Assembly: GCA_024336345.1 (NCBI GenBank)
Contig: JANFOG010000001.1
Span: forward strand, 4,030,001-4,094,000
Direction: 5' to 3'
Source: Mariannaea sp. PMI_226
Taxonomy: Eukaryota > Ascomycota > Sordariomycetes > Hypocreales > Nectriaceae
Length of the DNA: 64,000 bases
The number at the start of each line of letters is the position of its first letter. The first letter of the stretch is position 1. This document shows positions 33,101 through 45,066 of this stretch, one piece after another. Both the position numbers and the translations under genes were made by a program. The notes under the pieces are model-generated. The model made no database searches, was not told where the DNA came from, and was given only the letters and a program-made list of their open reading frames with translations.

Positions 33101-35546
33101 AAAAAGGAAAGCTGAGGCCTATCCGGAGTCAAGGGGACAGTTATTTATTTAAAGTAGATTATTCGAGTGAGGTTATGCACGGTTCTCCGTCAATCGTCAT
33201 CCATCCCGCTCCGAAAATTTTTTGTCACCAAGCCGGTCGAGATCGGACATCGCGGAGGCAACATCCACCATTCCATTCATTCTTGAATCGTTTGATGAGA
33301 AACTACGTGAAATGGGCACCCCTCATGTATGTTTTGAGCCTAATGTGGCAGACTGAGAAATTAGCTTGTGCTGCGATGCAACTCTCTCGTCACTTCACTT
33401 CATAGTCCCAAGGCACTTCTAGTATTGGAGATTTGGAGGTGACTCCAAGTAGGGAAACTCTTACTCCACTAGGGAGACATCGCTACTTTCACAATCATCT
33501 AAGTCGGCTCTTGAATCGAGAGATATCCGAATTCACCTGCATACAAGACAGGGTCTTCATGGGTTGAATAATAGGTCCTGACCCTTCTTTCAGGTAAGAG
33601 GTCGCATTGCATCGCATTTCAGGGGTTAAGTGTCACGCCGCAAGATACGTTGAACATCAAAGAGAGGTCGAATACATGTGAAAGTCCACAACCGAAGCAT
33701 CGACCTGGCTGTTTGAAATGATGAGCATATTTACGTTCTATTTTTCCTTTGTGAGACCGTTGTCGTCTTCTCAATTGTTGCCCGCCAGTGAACGATTGGA
33801 TATACGTCCTTCACCTGATTACCAGCAGGCTTGTCTGGTTGGTGCGCTACTCCTATTCACGAACTTATTCGCTGTATTGTTGAGAAGGACTCTGAACAGT
33901 TTTCCATCACTCATCGACAGAAAGAGCGAGTGGAAGAAAGCAGATAATGGTGTTACGAGTCCACTCATCACAGAGGATTATTACTGTTCAAGCTACATTA
34001 CAGGGCCGAACTAGATGTTGGCTGTGGACGCTCGACTCCACAGTCAATTGGCCTACACGTTTTTTCATTTCTCGGACTAGACAAGATATCTGACCACTCA
34101 TCGGCAGGTTGCCACCTTGGAAACATATGTTTTCCTCTCAAAAGCTTCCGTTTCGAGACAGAGTTGTTTAGTCAGTACCTGACTCCAAAAAATCACGTCA
34201 GTCTATGTACGGTGGTAGTGATTGAAAGGAAAAATTGCATGCGTGGCCTCTTTTGGTCTCTGTATCGGTGCAGCTTGACTGCGAAACTGGGGACGTTGCC
34301 CAACTGCAGTAGCGCAGGGGGTATCAGTTGGGGAAGCGAGCTCACTGCACATGGGTAAGTACGTTGTTGGTGGAGGCCAGAAAAAGCCACCTGGACAAAA
34401 ATGCTAGCCTCAGCACACCTATATAGGTATTTTCTTTGTTGAACTTCAGAGCGCGTTCAAATGCCCCCTGCAACTTTGTTATAGATCCCACTGATGTGGG
34501 CATATAGAGAGACATATTAGGTACCAATGGTTTGCCACAGTAAGTATGTGACATTATTGAGTTGCAGACTTTCCTCGAGTAGAGGGAGAGTGCAATGTTC
34601 ATCACATGCTAAGTCTCGTGACCTCAACCCCTTTTACGTTGACAGGCCGCCAGTTCATGTTGAAGCCAGGTCATATCGAGAAAGGTTCCGGCTTTAAAAG
34701 TAAAAGAGGACCCGCCCAATGGCTCCGTAATTGCTCCATACTGCCGACGGCCAATGTTGCTACCTGGTCGCTCAGTGACAATAAAGTTGGGGATTGCTAT
34801 TGAATTTCTATGGACTGCCCATGAGGTTTTTCAGACACCGTGTAACTCTCAAGAAACTTTGCCATCATGATTCAAAGTAGCCTATGCCGTTGGAATATTC
34901 AAGTATATAAAGCCTGCTTCTTTTTTCGCCAGTATCCATTGGCAAGGACTGTTCTTCATTGCTGGTAAAGGAAGGCCCTGCAACTGGCCACAGTACCTTA
35001 GATCCATCCCCCCCCGCCCCCTGTACGTGGAGGTACGCAAATAAAGCAGCCGAGACGGTGTACGAAGTAGCGGATGTTGGAGAAACTTCCACCTCACCCA
35101 CTTCCACCTTCAACCTTCCAATCCGTCCTTCTCCATCTTCAAACCTCATCCGCGTCTCGGTCTCTGCCACATCTCTGGTTGTCCCTCCTGGTTACTGGTC
35201 ATCGCTGTCTGTTGGTTTCTTGCACAATGTTCTAGAGACCACAGACTCTGCATCATTTGGTCATTCTCATCTGACGTCTCCAAACACCCGTCAATAGCTT
35301 CCACATCATATTCTCGACACCTTTCGCTGGCTACAGGCTTCACTGCTTTGAATAGCTGTTTCAATCAGTACGCTCCCATCACCCCCTTCCTCCAGCATTA
35401 TCCTACCATCACATGCTGTGTCCTCATCACAGCTGCCATTCTATCGACTTCTAACAGCTATCGCCACAGACAACCCCATCTCCTTGTTGCAATCGCCCAT
35501 CTAATTTTCTTTCGCCCAACCCCTCAAGCCAAGCAAGCCTTTCATC
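27196..35546. other. 8.3 kb region without recognisable genes
   Basis: This lies between the divergent start codons of STE20 (-) and SCP160 (+). No frame shows a known domain or convincing multi-exon structure. The longest frame, 178 codons at 32869-33405, is unrecognised. The STE20-proximal part (27200-28100) is G-rich/T-rich and contains the perfect palindrome at 27736-27753. TAGGTAGGTACC-like blocks occur near 28022, 29450 and 29980. The last 600 bp before SCP160 are CT-rich leader. The sequence is not strongly AT-rich or TA-saturated, so it does not look like a RIP-mutated transposon. Confidence 0.5.
27736..27753. promoter_or_regulatory. Perfect 18-bp palindrome GTACGAAGTACTTCGTAC
   Basis: GTACGAAGTACTTCGTAC equals its own reverse complement. 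It lies about 540 bp upstream of the STE20 ATG. A copy with one mismatch is at 52160-52177 and a partial copy at 12795-12805. It may be a dimer-binding site or a dispersed repeat; function unknown. Confidence 0.6.
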
Positions 35547-38500
35547 ATGGCCTCCGAAAACCCCGTCGAAGCCGTTATTGACGAGCCCTCTGCTGCGCAG
35601 AAGCTTCTCCAGAAGCATGCTGAGGCCCCTCATCATGTCATTGTCGAGGATGTCCCAGACGAGGACCTTCCCCCAAAGGTTGCCAACGATGCTTCTGGTT
35701 CTTGGGCTGCGCCCATCAGTGCCAAGGCCGCCGGCAAGCAGCCTCAGGGACCTAAGACGACTCTCGATACTCAATCGCACGAACTATTCCCCGAGCTTGG
35801 TGCCCCTAAGGGAAAGAGCGCCAACGTTGCGCCCATCTGGGGAGCTAAGAACAATGCCAATGGCAAGTCCAACGGTGCTGCATCTAATGGCGGTTCGCGT
35901 TCTTCCACCCCGGCATCTGGGGCTGTGACACCTCAAGGTTCTAAGCAACCGGAAATGAGAATTCCTGGTCGCAATGTGGAGACTGTCACTCTTGAGCCTC
36001 AGTTCATCATGCCCCGAAACCAGCTAAGAAGACCTATTCCCGACATTATCAAGGATATCAACCGCAAGTCCCGTGCCACTATTAATATGGCCACCACTTC
36101 CAACGGTCGCCTCAGATTTGATGCTACCGGTCCTCAAGACGTTGCTCAACAGGCACTTAAGGACTTGGTTTCTCAAATTGGCACAAAGGTATGCCCATTC
36201 CTGATTCAAATGGTGTTGATGACATGCACTAACAGAAGCAGCAAACTGTCACGGTTCCCATCCCGCAGTCTGCTCGAGCTCACATTATCGGCAAGGGTGG
36301 TTCTATGATCAAGGCCCTTCAGGAGAAGACTGGTGCCAAGATCCAATTGCCCAAGGTTGATGAATCTCAGCCTATCGACGACGATGACGATGCCAGCATC
36401 GACGTCATCGTTGAGGGTAATGCCCTCTCGGCCGCCTCCGCTCGTAACGAGATTCTGAAGATTGCTGGCGAGCGATCGGCCAATGTTCAGACTAAGGTTC
36501 GAGGCATCCCCGCTGCATTCTATTCTTTCATCGCTGGCCCTGGTAACTCTCGCGCCAATGCCTTGGAGGAGAACAACGGCATTCAAATCCGTATTCCACC
36601 TCACCAAGCCTACACCTCCGCCCCAGCTCCCACTGCCCCAGCTGAAGGTCAGCGACCCATCTTCGCCCCAGCTGGCAATGATGAGAACCATATCCAGCTT
36701 GCTGGTGACCGTGCTGCCGTACAAAAAGTTCGCGCCGAAATTGAGCGTCAGGTTGCTGAGCTTCACAGGCAGCTTGAAGCCGAACAGCTCTCCATTCAGC
36801 GAGGTAGACATCAGTTCATTATTGGTGACCGAGGTATCCCGACTCAGCAGTTTTTCGACGATACTGGCTGCACCATTATTCTGCCCACCGACGAAGATGA
36901 CGACACTGTGACAGTCATTGGTCCTGCTGACCAGGTTCAAGCTGGTCTTGAGAAAGCCATGGATCTCGCCATGGGCATGCAAATGTCGAACCTCGATATT
37001 GCCCGTTTCCACCGTAATGCTCCGTCTGGCGCTGCGATCCATGCTGGAAACGTCACCCGTTATCTTCGACAGCGTAAGGAGATTGAGCGTTTGGAGAAGC
37101 TTTACAACACCCACATCAATACTCCCTTCTCAGAGGGTGGTGCGTTGCCTTGGGAGTTTTACTCTCGAGAGGGAAAGAATGCTATTCGTGCTCAATCCGA
37201 GATTACTGGCCTTATCAATGCCCAGCCTCCTTCTCGTATGAGCACGGTGCCTATTGATCCTTTCTTCTTCCAGCACCTCCGAAACGACGTCACCCCTCGC
37301 GTTAAGCAGGATTACGGAGTTCAGATCGTTGTTCCTGAACCATCGGAAGCAAGCTTGCCTGTCCTCCTCGTCTTTGAGGGCCCTGACCCAGCCGAGGGCC
37401 CCTTCCAGCTTCCCCGCACCAAGCCAACGGAGGCTGAAGCACGAGCATTCCAGCAAGGCCTTCGAGATGCCGAAAAGCACATCCGTGATCTTATCAACAA
37501 GCAGGAACAGATCACCACGGTCACACTTGATGTCCCACTGAAGTTCCACGAGAGGCTTCGTCGCTACATCAAGAAGGAGCAGGAAAGCCGCTCTGCTGAT
37601 CAGATCCCTATCAGAGTCACCAAGGCTGGCACTACCGTCACGCTCCGAGGCCCTACTTCTGCTGTAAACTCGCTGCACGCTAAGGCCACCGCTTTTGTTG
37701 AGCAGGAGAAGGAAGACGAGAAGGAGCGTGGCTTCACTCTGACTTTCGACTTCCCCCAGAAGTTTGCTAATCATTTGATTGGAAAGGGTGGTAGCAACAT
37801 CCGAGAGTTGCGAGATCGATTTGATGTCGAAATTCAAGTTGGTGATGGAAAGGTTGAGCTGAAGGGTCCAAAGGCCAAGGCCGAAACTGCTCGATCCCAC
37901 ATTCAGAGTCTTGCTCGCACCCTTGCTGACGAGACGACTCACGTGCTCAAAATTGACCCTAAGTACCACCGTGAACTCATTGGGTCTCAAGGCAGCCAGA
38001 TCAACCGCCTCCAGACTCGTTACAAGGTACTCATCTTCTTCCCACGATCTGCCAAGAATGTGGCAGATGATCAGTCCAACGCGGATGCCGCTAGTGAGGC
38101 TGGAAAGCCCCGTCGCCAACAGCCCGCTGATGAGGTTGTGATCCGAGGCCCCAAGAAGGGCGCCGATGAGGCCCGTGACGAGCTTTTCTCCCTTTATAAA
38201 TACCTTGAGGAGCATTCGGCCACTGGTACCATCTCGGTTCAACAGAAGCAAGTTGGATCTTTGATCGGCCAAGGCGGTGCTGCCCTTGATGAGCTTCGAC
38301 AGGCTACTGGCTGCAAGATTGACGTGCCTGCCGACAGGGATACTCCTGTTGTGGAGATTCTTCTGAAGGGTACAGCTTCACAGGTCGCCAAGGCGAAGAA
38401 GATTTTGGAGGAGAAGCGGGCCGTTTTCGATGACACCGTCCTTCAAACTATCGAGGTTGACAAGAAGCACCACAAGTCTCTTATTGGCGCTAGTGGTACG

Positions 38501-39539
38501 TGTTTTTACTACCTTTTCCCTCTTTCTTTTTCTTTTGTCTTTTTCTCTCTAGATTTCCGTTTCTAATCACAACATAGGTGCCAACCTTCGTGACATCGTT
38601 GTCAAGGCTGGTGGTTCTGATGACCGACGTGAGCTTGCTCGCACCATTCAGTTCCCCAAGCAGGAGGCCGATGGAAACACGATCAAGATCGAAGGCCGAA
38701 GTGAGGTCGTTCAGAAGATTATTGAACGTATTCAAGAAATTGTTGCCGAACGTGAGAGCCAGATCACTGAGGTAGTGGATGTGCCTATTGACAACCACCG
38801 CTCGCTTATTGGTCGTGGCGGTGACGTCAAACGCCAGTTGGAGACGAAGTTCAGTGTGGCCATTGACGTTCCTCGACAGGGTGATGGTAAGACTGGCGTA
38901 AAGCTCACTGGTCGACCTGAGAACATTGCTCAAGCCAAGGAGCACATTCTCTCCCTGGTCAAGCAGCAGAAGGGCGAGACTCTTCAGATTCCTCGCAACC
39001 TGCATCATTCTATCGCCAACGGCGGCCAGTTCTTCCGTCAGCTGCGCAACAACCATCAGGTTACTGTGGATCATGCGGGCCAGCCTCTCCCTGCCAAGGC
39101 TGACGCTTCTTCCCGTTCCAACGTTGGGGCCTTACCCTTGATCACAGACGACGATGATGCCACTACGGAGGCTCACTCTTGGAGAGTCGTCCAGCTCTCG
39201 TCTGGCGAGGAGGGCGAGATTCCCTGGGTTCTGAAGGGTACCCCTGAAAACGTGAGCAAGGCCAAGGAGGCAATTGCCAAGGCCCTGGAGCAGGCCAAGA
39301 AGAACGACGCGACCGGTTACTTGGTACTGCCCGACCCAAAGACTTACCGCCACGTCATTGGACCTAGCGGTTCCAAGGTCAATGCGATCCGCAAGCAGAG
39401 CAACTGCAAGATCCAGGTGCCCCGAGACCAGGCTAAAGATGAGGCTATTGAGATTATTGGAACACAGGATGGCGTTGAGTTAGCCAAGGATCTCATTCTT
39501 GCAGCCGTTCGAGATGGAGTGAACAAGTCCCGAGAGTAA
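35547..39539 (+). CDS. SCP160: Vigilin/Scp160 multi-KH RNA-binding protein
   Basis: Three exons, 35547-36188, 36236-38495 and 38578-39539, give about 1287 residues (yeast Scp160 has 1222). The first 140 residues are polar and contain HELFPELGAPKG. From about residue 150 come successive KH domains. Their GxxG loops are visible as IIGKGGSMI, LIGKGGSNI, LIGSQGSQI, LIGQGGAAL, LIGASGANL, LIGRGGDVK and VIGPSGSKV. Further diverged copies (IIGDRGIP; IANGGQFF) lack the motif, as is usual in this family. Scp160 binds mRNA and polysomes at the ER, affects translation of codon-biased messages and ploidy, and in yeast has Gpa1 effector activity. Intron 1 has tandem acceptors (after 36235 or 36238), which differ by one Lys codon. 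Strong codon bias generates long antisense shadow frames, which I ignored. Confidence 0.93.
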
Positions 39540-40993
39540 GCCTGCCGGGTACATGCATGGGAATGCAAGAGGGGGGTGGTCGAGTGCCCTCTTTCGAGCA
39601 TTTGGGTACAGTAACTACCCAAGACAAGATGGCGATATCTACGGAGTATGCTACGAAGCAGAACCCGTAGGATTTGGCGTCATATATGGGCTCTTCAAGT
39701 GATGGAGATGCAGTCGCTCGTTACGACAATTTTGGCCCTTGTAATTAAATAAACATTTTATAATGATGATAGGAATTTTGAACCAAACGCTTCAGTACCT
39801 AACAGACGCTTCGGTTTGTTCCCCAACAGACTTTTCTCAATAGTATCTACTGGTATGGGTCAATGAGAACCTCTCGTCTAAATTTCCTTGTACTAGATAT
39901 GACGCGGGTCGGAATCAGAGAAGCCGGCTCCACGAGGCTTGCTAATGTGGGAAATGGATTGTAACTGCCCGCTATGCCTTGTGCTTGACAATGCGAACGA
40001 AACATCTTTGGGGGGTAGTAAATTTGACGTATTCGTAAACATCGTACTCGCATTCTTGTTCCACTGCACCATCTTTCTAATTGGTAAGACATGTATGTGC
40101 GAAATGTTAATTTTCAAGGACTTGTCTTGTGATTGGAAAAGCGGCATGACGTTGATGGATATTCGCATCACACCTTATTAAGAGAGCACCATATAAGTGA
40201 CCAAGCGTGGATGGATGGAGGGAGGGAGAGAATACCCCTGAAGGATACAGGCAGATTATAAGTTACCGTAGTTTGTGATGATGCCAGAGGCGGGTTGCTT
40301 ATAGCATTCATTCCCCTGTTCATCTGTACTCCGTACTAATGTGTACCTTGTCTCCAGATCGATCTGCCGTCCAAAGTACACTACGTATCTACTTCCATCT
40401 CTGTGGAAAGGTACGTCACCCGCCTTATCCACACTACCTGCGTCAAGACACCTACACCTTTTTATCTGGCACGACGAGAAGTAGGAATAGCGGCAAGTGG
40501 AAACAACGAAGAGAAGAAAAGTGCGCAAATTTGTTTTCCTTGTTGAATTTGACGAGAATATCAAGAATAAAGAATAACAAGAAGAGGGCGAGCTCAAAGT
40601 TGTGCGTGCCCAAATTCCGGGTCGCTGAACAGGAGCAAATGATGGGGTGAGGTATGAGTCCCTCCAATAAGTTAATGTAGGTAGAGGTTGTGCCCCTATG
40701 TCTCAGGGATTTGTTGTGTGTGAGAGACTAGGTACCTACCTTAAGGAGGGTAGGTAGGTACCCAATAGAAGATAGGCTCCATCGGTAGTAGGTACTAGTA
40801 GGTACGGTTAGTATTATTTAGCGTCCGGGATATTTCCTCCCCCATCAAAACAGATGGATCCGAATAAGGACTCTACTTAAGAGTCCGCCATTCCCCCCCA
40901 ATTGTACTCGAGGCATTCGCCAGTGCCTTGTTAATATTGACGTCTTCATACCTCTCGCAAGCTGCTGCAAGTCGCAGATTGATTCTTCACCAG
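39540..40993. other. Intergenic region upstream of ERG27
   Basis: This contains the SCP160 3' UTR (to about 39760, with an AATAAA-like element near 39747) and the ERG27 promoter. There is no credible ORF. A dense group of TAGGTAGGTACC-type elements lies at 40677-40805, including a hairpin (separate entry). Confidence 0.55.
40731..40762. promoter_or_regulatory. GGTACCTACC / GGTAGGTACC inverted repeat upstream of ERG27
   Basis: Ten-base arms GGTACCTACC (40731-40740) and GGTAGGTACC (40753-40762) flank a 12-nt loop, about 230 bp before the ERG27 start codon. More TAGGTAC units follow at 40785-40805. The same motif recurs in other intergenic regions of the window. No factor is assigned. Confidence 0.5.
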
Positions 40994-42577
40994 ATGGGCT
41001 CTCAATTGCACCCTCCCCAGGCGCCCTGGGACTCAGCTCCTCCACAGGAACAACTCTTCGTGCTAATCACAGGAGCAAACAGGTATAGATATATTTTCGA
41101 AGCTCAATCGCAAGCACCAAGCTTTTTGGAGACAAATAATGCTGACATATCTTTTCTTTCCTTCGTCTGCAGTGGAATCGGCCTCGCCATCGGTGAACGT
41201 CTTATCGACGAATTTCTCGCTACTCGGTCCCTCACATCCCACCTGATCCTTCTTCCAACCACGCGATCCAAGTCCAAGTCCCTCCAGACCATTAGCGCTC
41301 TACGCACCTACGCCCAAAGTGCAGCCCAGACCTCGAGTGCTCTGAAGTCAAGGGTCGGCCCTAGCTACAAGTGGGAGGACACTGTCAAGCGTATCCATGT
41401 GTTGAGCTTGCAGCTGGATCTCTGCGACCTGCGAGGCGTATATGACTTCGCTCGGCGTCTTGTCAATGAGCCCGTGAGCAACCCCGAGGGCCTGAGCGAC
41501 GAGTACCTCCAGAATGTGCAAATCCCTAGGCTTGATAGCGTGGTGTTCAACGCAGCATATGGTGGCTGGTCAGGCGTCAATTGGCCTCTAGCTATTTGGA
41601 ATGTCCTCACAAAGAATCTTGTGGAGAATATGACTTGGCCCGAGTTCAAGAATGCTTTGCCAACCTGCATCCTGAATGAACAGCCCAAGTATCAATATGT
41701 ATGAAGCCGCCCTTCCTCCCCCTTTTCTCCCCTCTTTGAATCTTGGCAAGTTCTCTTCTAACAAAAGCAATAGCCTGCCAAGCCCCGCCTCGGTGAAGTT
41801 TTCTCAGCATGCGTGTTTGGCCACTACGTTTTAGCCCACCAACTCCTCCCATTGTTGAGCCGCCGCTCCGAAAACGAGTCTCTCGGCCGTATTGTATGGT
41901 CTAGCAGTATCGAGGCTTTACGTGAAGGTTTCGACATCTCAGACATCCAGTGCTTCGACAACAGCACACCGTATGAATCTTCCAAACGACTCACCGACCT
42001 CATCTCCTTGACCAGCGACCTACCCTCTGTCAAAGCCTACTCTGCTCCCTTCTTCACTCCAGATGACCCCAAACAAGCTAGAGAGAAGCCCATTGCCCCA
42101 AAGATGTACCTCACCCACCCGGGTGTCGTCGCCAGTACACTATTTCCCCTTCCGTGGTTCCTCATGTGGGCCTACTCCCTTGCCCTCGTTATTGCCCGCT
42201 GGCTTGGGTCTCCCTGGCACGGCTGCACCGGTTACATTGGTGCCAAGTCTGCTGCGTGGGTTGCCCTTCAGGAACAATCAGAGCTCGATAACCTCGATGC
42301 TGAGCACATAAAATGGGGTAGCAGCTGTAACCACAAGCTAGAGGTGGGCGTGAAGAAGACTGAAGTGCCGGGCTGGGGCTGGGAAGGCAGGGTTGAAGAC
42401 GCCAAGGCAGACACCACTTTGGGCTTTCTCGCAAAATCCGTTGGAAGAAAGTCGAGCAGCCTCGATACTACAGAGGAAGACCTTGTGGAGTTTGAGGCTT
42501 TGGGGGCGCAATGCTGGAAGAAGATGGAAGAATTGAGACGTGAATGGGAGAAAATCCTTGGGATCAAGGCAGCGTGA
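40994..42577 (+). CDS. ERG27: 3-keto-steroid reductase Erg27
   Basis: Three exons, 40994-41082, 41173-41698 and 41774-42577, give 472 residues. The N-terminal SDR cofactor loop TGANSGIGLAIGERL is split by intron 1. LSLQLDLCDLRGVYDF, VVFNAAYGG and the active-site YESSKRL (Tyr, Lys) follow. The phrase YESSKRLTDLISLTS and the long insertions are characteristic of fungal Erg27. A hydrophobic segment FLMWAYSLALVIARW (about residues 330-345) likely associates with the membrane. The C-terminal 90 residues are polar and helical. Erg27 reduces the 3-keto group of 4-demethylated sterol intermediates with NADPH. It works with Erg25, Erg26 and Erg28 in the ER C-4 demethylation complex of ergosterol synthesis. 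The ATG at 40994 is the first that leads into the cofactor fold. Confidence 0.9.
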
Positions 42578-43254
42578 AACTACAGCACATATAATGATCG
42601 GCTACTAATGGTGGAAATGAAGGAAAGAAAAAGAATTATAAACAAGACTATGAACAAGGGATGGGCTTCCAGTATCATTGAGGGCTTCATGTCCCGGCTG
42701 ACTTGGCGTGCACAACTTTGCTTCAGCAACTGCACCAGTCCATCAACTCTTACAATCACTTTGAACAAGTTCTTAGCGCTTTTTTCTTCGTAAAGATAGA
42801 GGGGACCGAACTAAAAAAAGAATAATTACCAACACGTGCGCGTCCGAGGTCCTTGTGGCTTGTTGTGTCAGTTCAACACATCGACATGCATATTCGTCAG
42901 GTCTGTGAAGTAATTCTATCAGACTATCCATTCATCGATGCACCGCCAGTCATCTGATCTGCATGCAACCAAGATAGCACATAAAGCTAAACCCCAAAAC
43001 CCTAGCTCGCTACCGGCTCAAATCCATCGCATTGGAAGACGAAGACAAAGTGAAACAGGATGGGTATATTGCGGCAAATGGCAAGAATACATACACGTTT
43101 TGCCAGAGAATATATACAGAAGATTATTACCTGAAGCCCCCTCTCAAACCAGAACAGAGCACGCCGGCTCCGCCAAAGCCAACCCAAATGACAAACCTGA
43201 ACGTGACGTATCCTCCTGTGATACTATTTTCATCAAAGTGCTTTCAATTATCGT
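42578..43254. other. Convergent 3' intergenic region
   Basis: This lies between the stop codons of ERG27 (+) and the transporter gene (-). It is AT-rich and likely holds both 3' UTRs. No gene is seen. Confidence 0.6.
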
Positions 43255-45066
43255 TTATTCATTCGTTGTCACGACTGTATTGTTTGGTCGAACTTGTTCA
43301 TCGGAAATAATGCGACGAAGAACTACCTTATCCTTACGGCCAAACAAGCCAAGGCACAATGGAAGGGGTACAACAGCAAGAGCGACGACGGCTTGGAAGA
43401 TCAGAGCCTTCTTCATATTTTTCGGGGGGTGAGCATCTTTTCCAGCAACCAAGGCATCGCTGACAATAGTAAATATGGCGCCAAAGAGTTGCCCACCAGC
43501 CCACGCGACGGTGGATGTGACTTCTGGGCTCAGTGGGTGGCTGAGTTCGATAAGATATTCCAGGGCGACAGGGACAAGAGAGAAACAAGCAGCTCCAAGG
43601 ATGGCAAGGATAACGTATGGCCCAGGGAGTGTGCTAGTCTCAGGCATCCAGACGAAGGCGAGATATGCTAATCCGACCACAGGGACGAGTAACTTGACAG
43701 CTAGTAGGAAGGATTTTGTGCGGTCGATAATAGGGGAGGAGATAGCAGAGGAGACAAGACCGACGACTATGAGAATAGCACCGCCGATTCCAGCCTGATC
43801 ATCAGAAAACCCGTAAGGGTTTAGCATCTGATTCAGTAGGGAGGAGATCGAGTTGAAGAATCCAACATAGATGGAGAACGGTATCAGGATCAGCCAGAGC
43901 TCCAGGCTGCGGGATACGGCGCCAACAGAGTCACGGAGGCTCATCTTGGGGGTCTCGGAGGCGGGACCGACTGGAGTGGGCGGTTTTGCAGGCACAAATA
44001 GAGCTGGAAACGCGCAGACGGTCGACTGTAAGAAACAAGTTAGTTGTCACGCCTGAAGTTAGAGGTGCTAATTGAGACGTAGAAGGACTTACAATGATGG
44101 AGACGTAGAGTACCATTCTGGATACATCACTAGGCTTGCTCACCCAAAGGGGAACAATCAACTGTCCCAAAGCAGCGCCGAATGGGTTGGCCAAGCTGGT
44201 GAGGGCAGTAGCGGCAACGCGGCCTCTATTAGTGAACCACAGATCCGAATAGCGAGTGGGTGCGGCAAGAATGAAAGGTTGAGCGAAGCCGATAATGATC
44301 TCACCCGACATGGCATAGGCAATGTGACCACCACTGGATTTTGTGGCGCCAGCATAACGAATCCAGTTGCCCAGGAGGATTAGAACACCGGCGATATTGA
44401 AGGCGAGCTTGGGTCCCCGGTGAAGAGCCAGAATGCTCAATGGGAAGACTGCTACGAAAGCTAGGAAGAAGGCAGTGCTGATCCAGTTGATTGTTGACTC
44501 AGTGACGTTATAATACTCAGCAGCATTGGAAGCGACAGGAGCAAATGTCAACCACTATGAAGCAATGATCAGCATCAGTACATGCGTGTGAGACCGGGCT
44601 TGCTCTTTTGGCCTCTTCAGCTCCACTGTGCGATAGTTGAGATAAAAAAAGATCCGCGACTTACATCCCAAGACACAATAATGTTCATGAGTGTCAGCTG
44701 GGCCAGCCCAAACCACCGACGTTTATAGGTGCGATACTCAGTTGATTGACCTTCATCAACACTACCACCGCCTTCACCATCATTATCGCCTGAACCAGCT
44801 TCGATATTGCGGTCTTGTAAACTGTAGTCCCTGGAGCCAAGCTTCTTCTTGGGCCAGAAGCGTGAGCCGGACGAGGGGTTCCCGTCAGTATTCATGGCAG
44901 TGATGGAGTTAAAAAATCGTAGGGGGCGGCTTTGTGTGCACTTTTCCTCCTGATCCAGGCTCAACTCCTGGTCCTGGTCCTGGTCCAACCCCTGCTCCCG
45001 TTTCTGTACCTGTTGGAAGGACGGCGTCCGCGGCTCCTGGTCTGAGTTCTTCTCCTCTGTGGGCAT
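43255..45066 (-). CDS. MFS transporter, SLC49/FLVCR-like
   Basis: Three exons, 45066-44665, 44554-44093 and 44025-43255, give 544 residues with about 12 membrane segments. A hydrophilic N-terminal tail of about 115 residues carries a Gln/Asp repeat ([11 protein letters not shown]). TM1 reads [26 protein letters not shown] across intron 1. [20 protein letters not shown], then [13 protein letters not shown] in the TM2-3 loop, and GNWIRYAG resemble the SLC49 group (FLVCR, DIRC2) of the major facilitator superfamily. A central loop ([22 protein letters not shown]) separates the two six-helix halves. SLC49 members carry heme, choline or pyridoxine in animals; the fungal substrate is not known. The start could instead be the ATG at 44895 (MNTDGNPSS), which would remove only tail. 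Confidence 0.82.

Noticed and set aside
36206..38272. Antisense open frames of 302 and 380 codons opposite SCP160
   Set aside because: They lie exactly opposite the coding exon, are Leu/Ser-rich and arise from its strong codon bias; the sense strand has clear KH domains.
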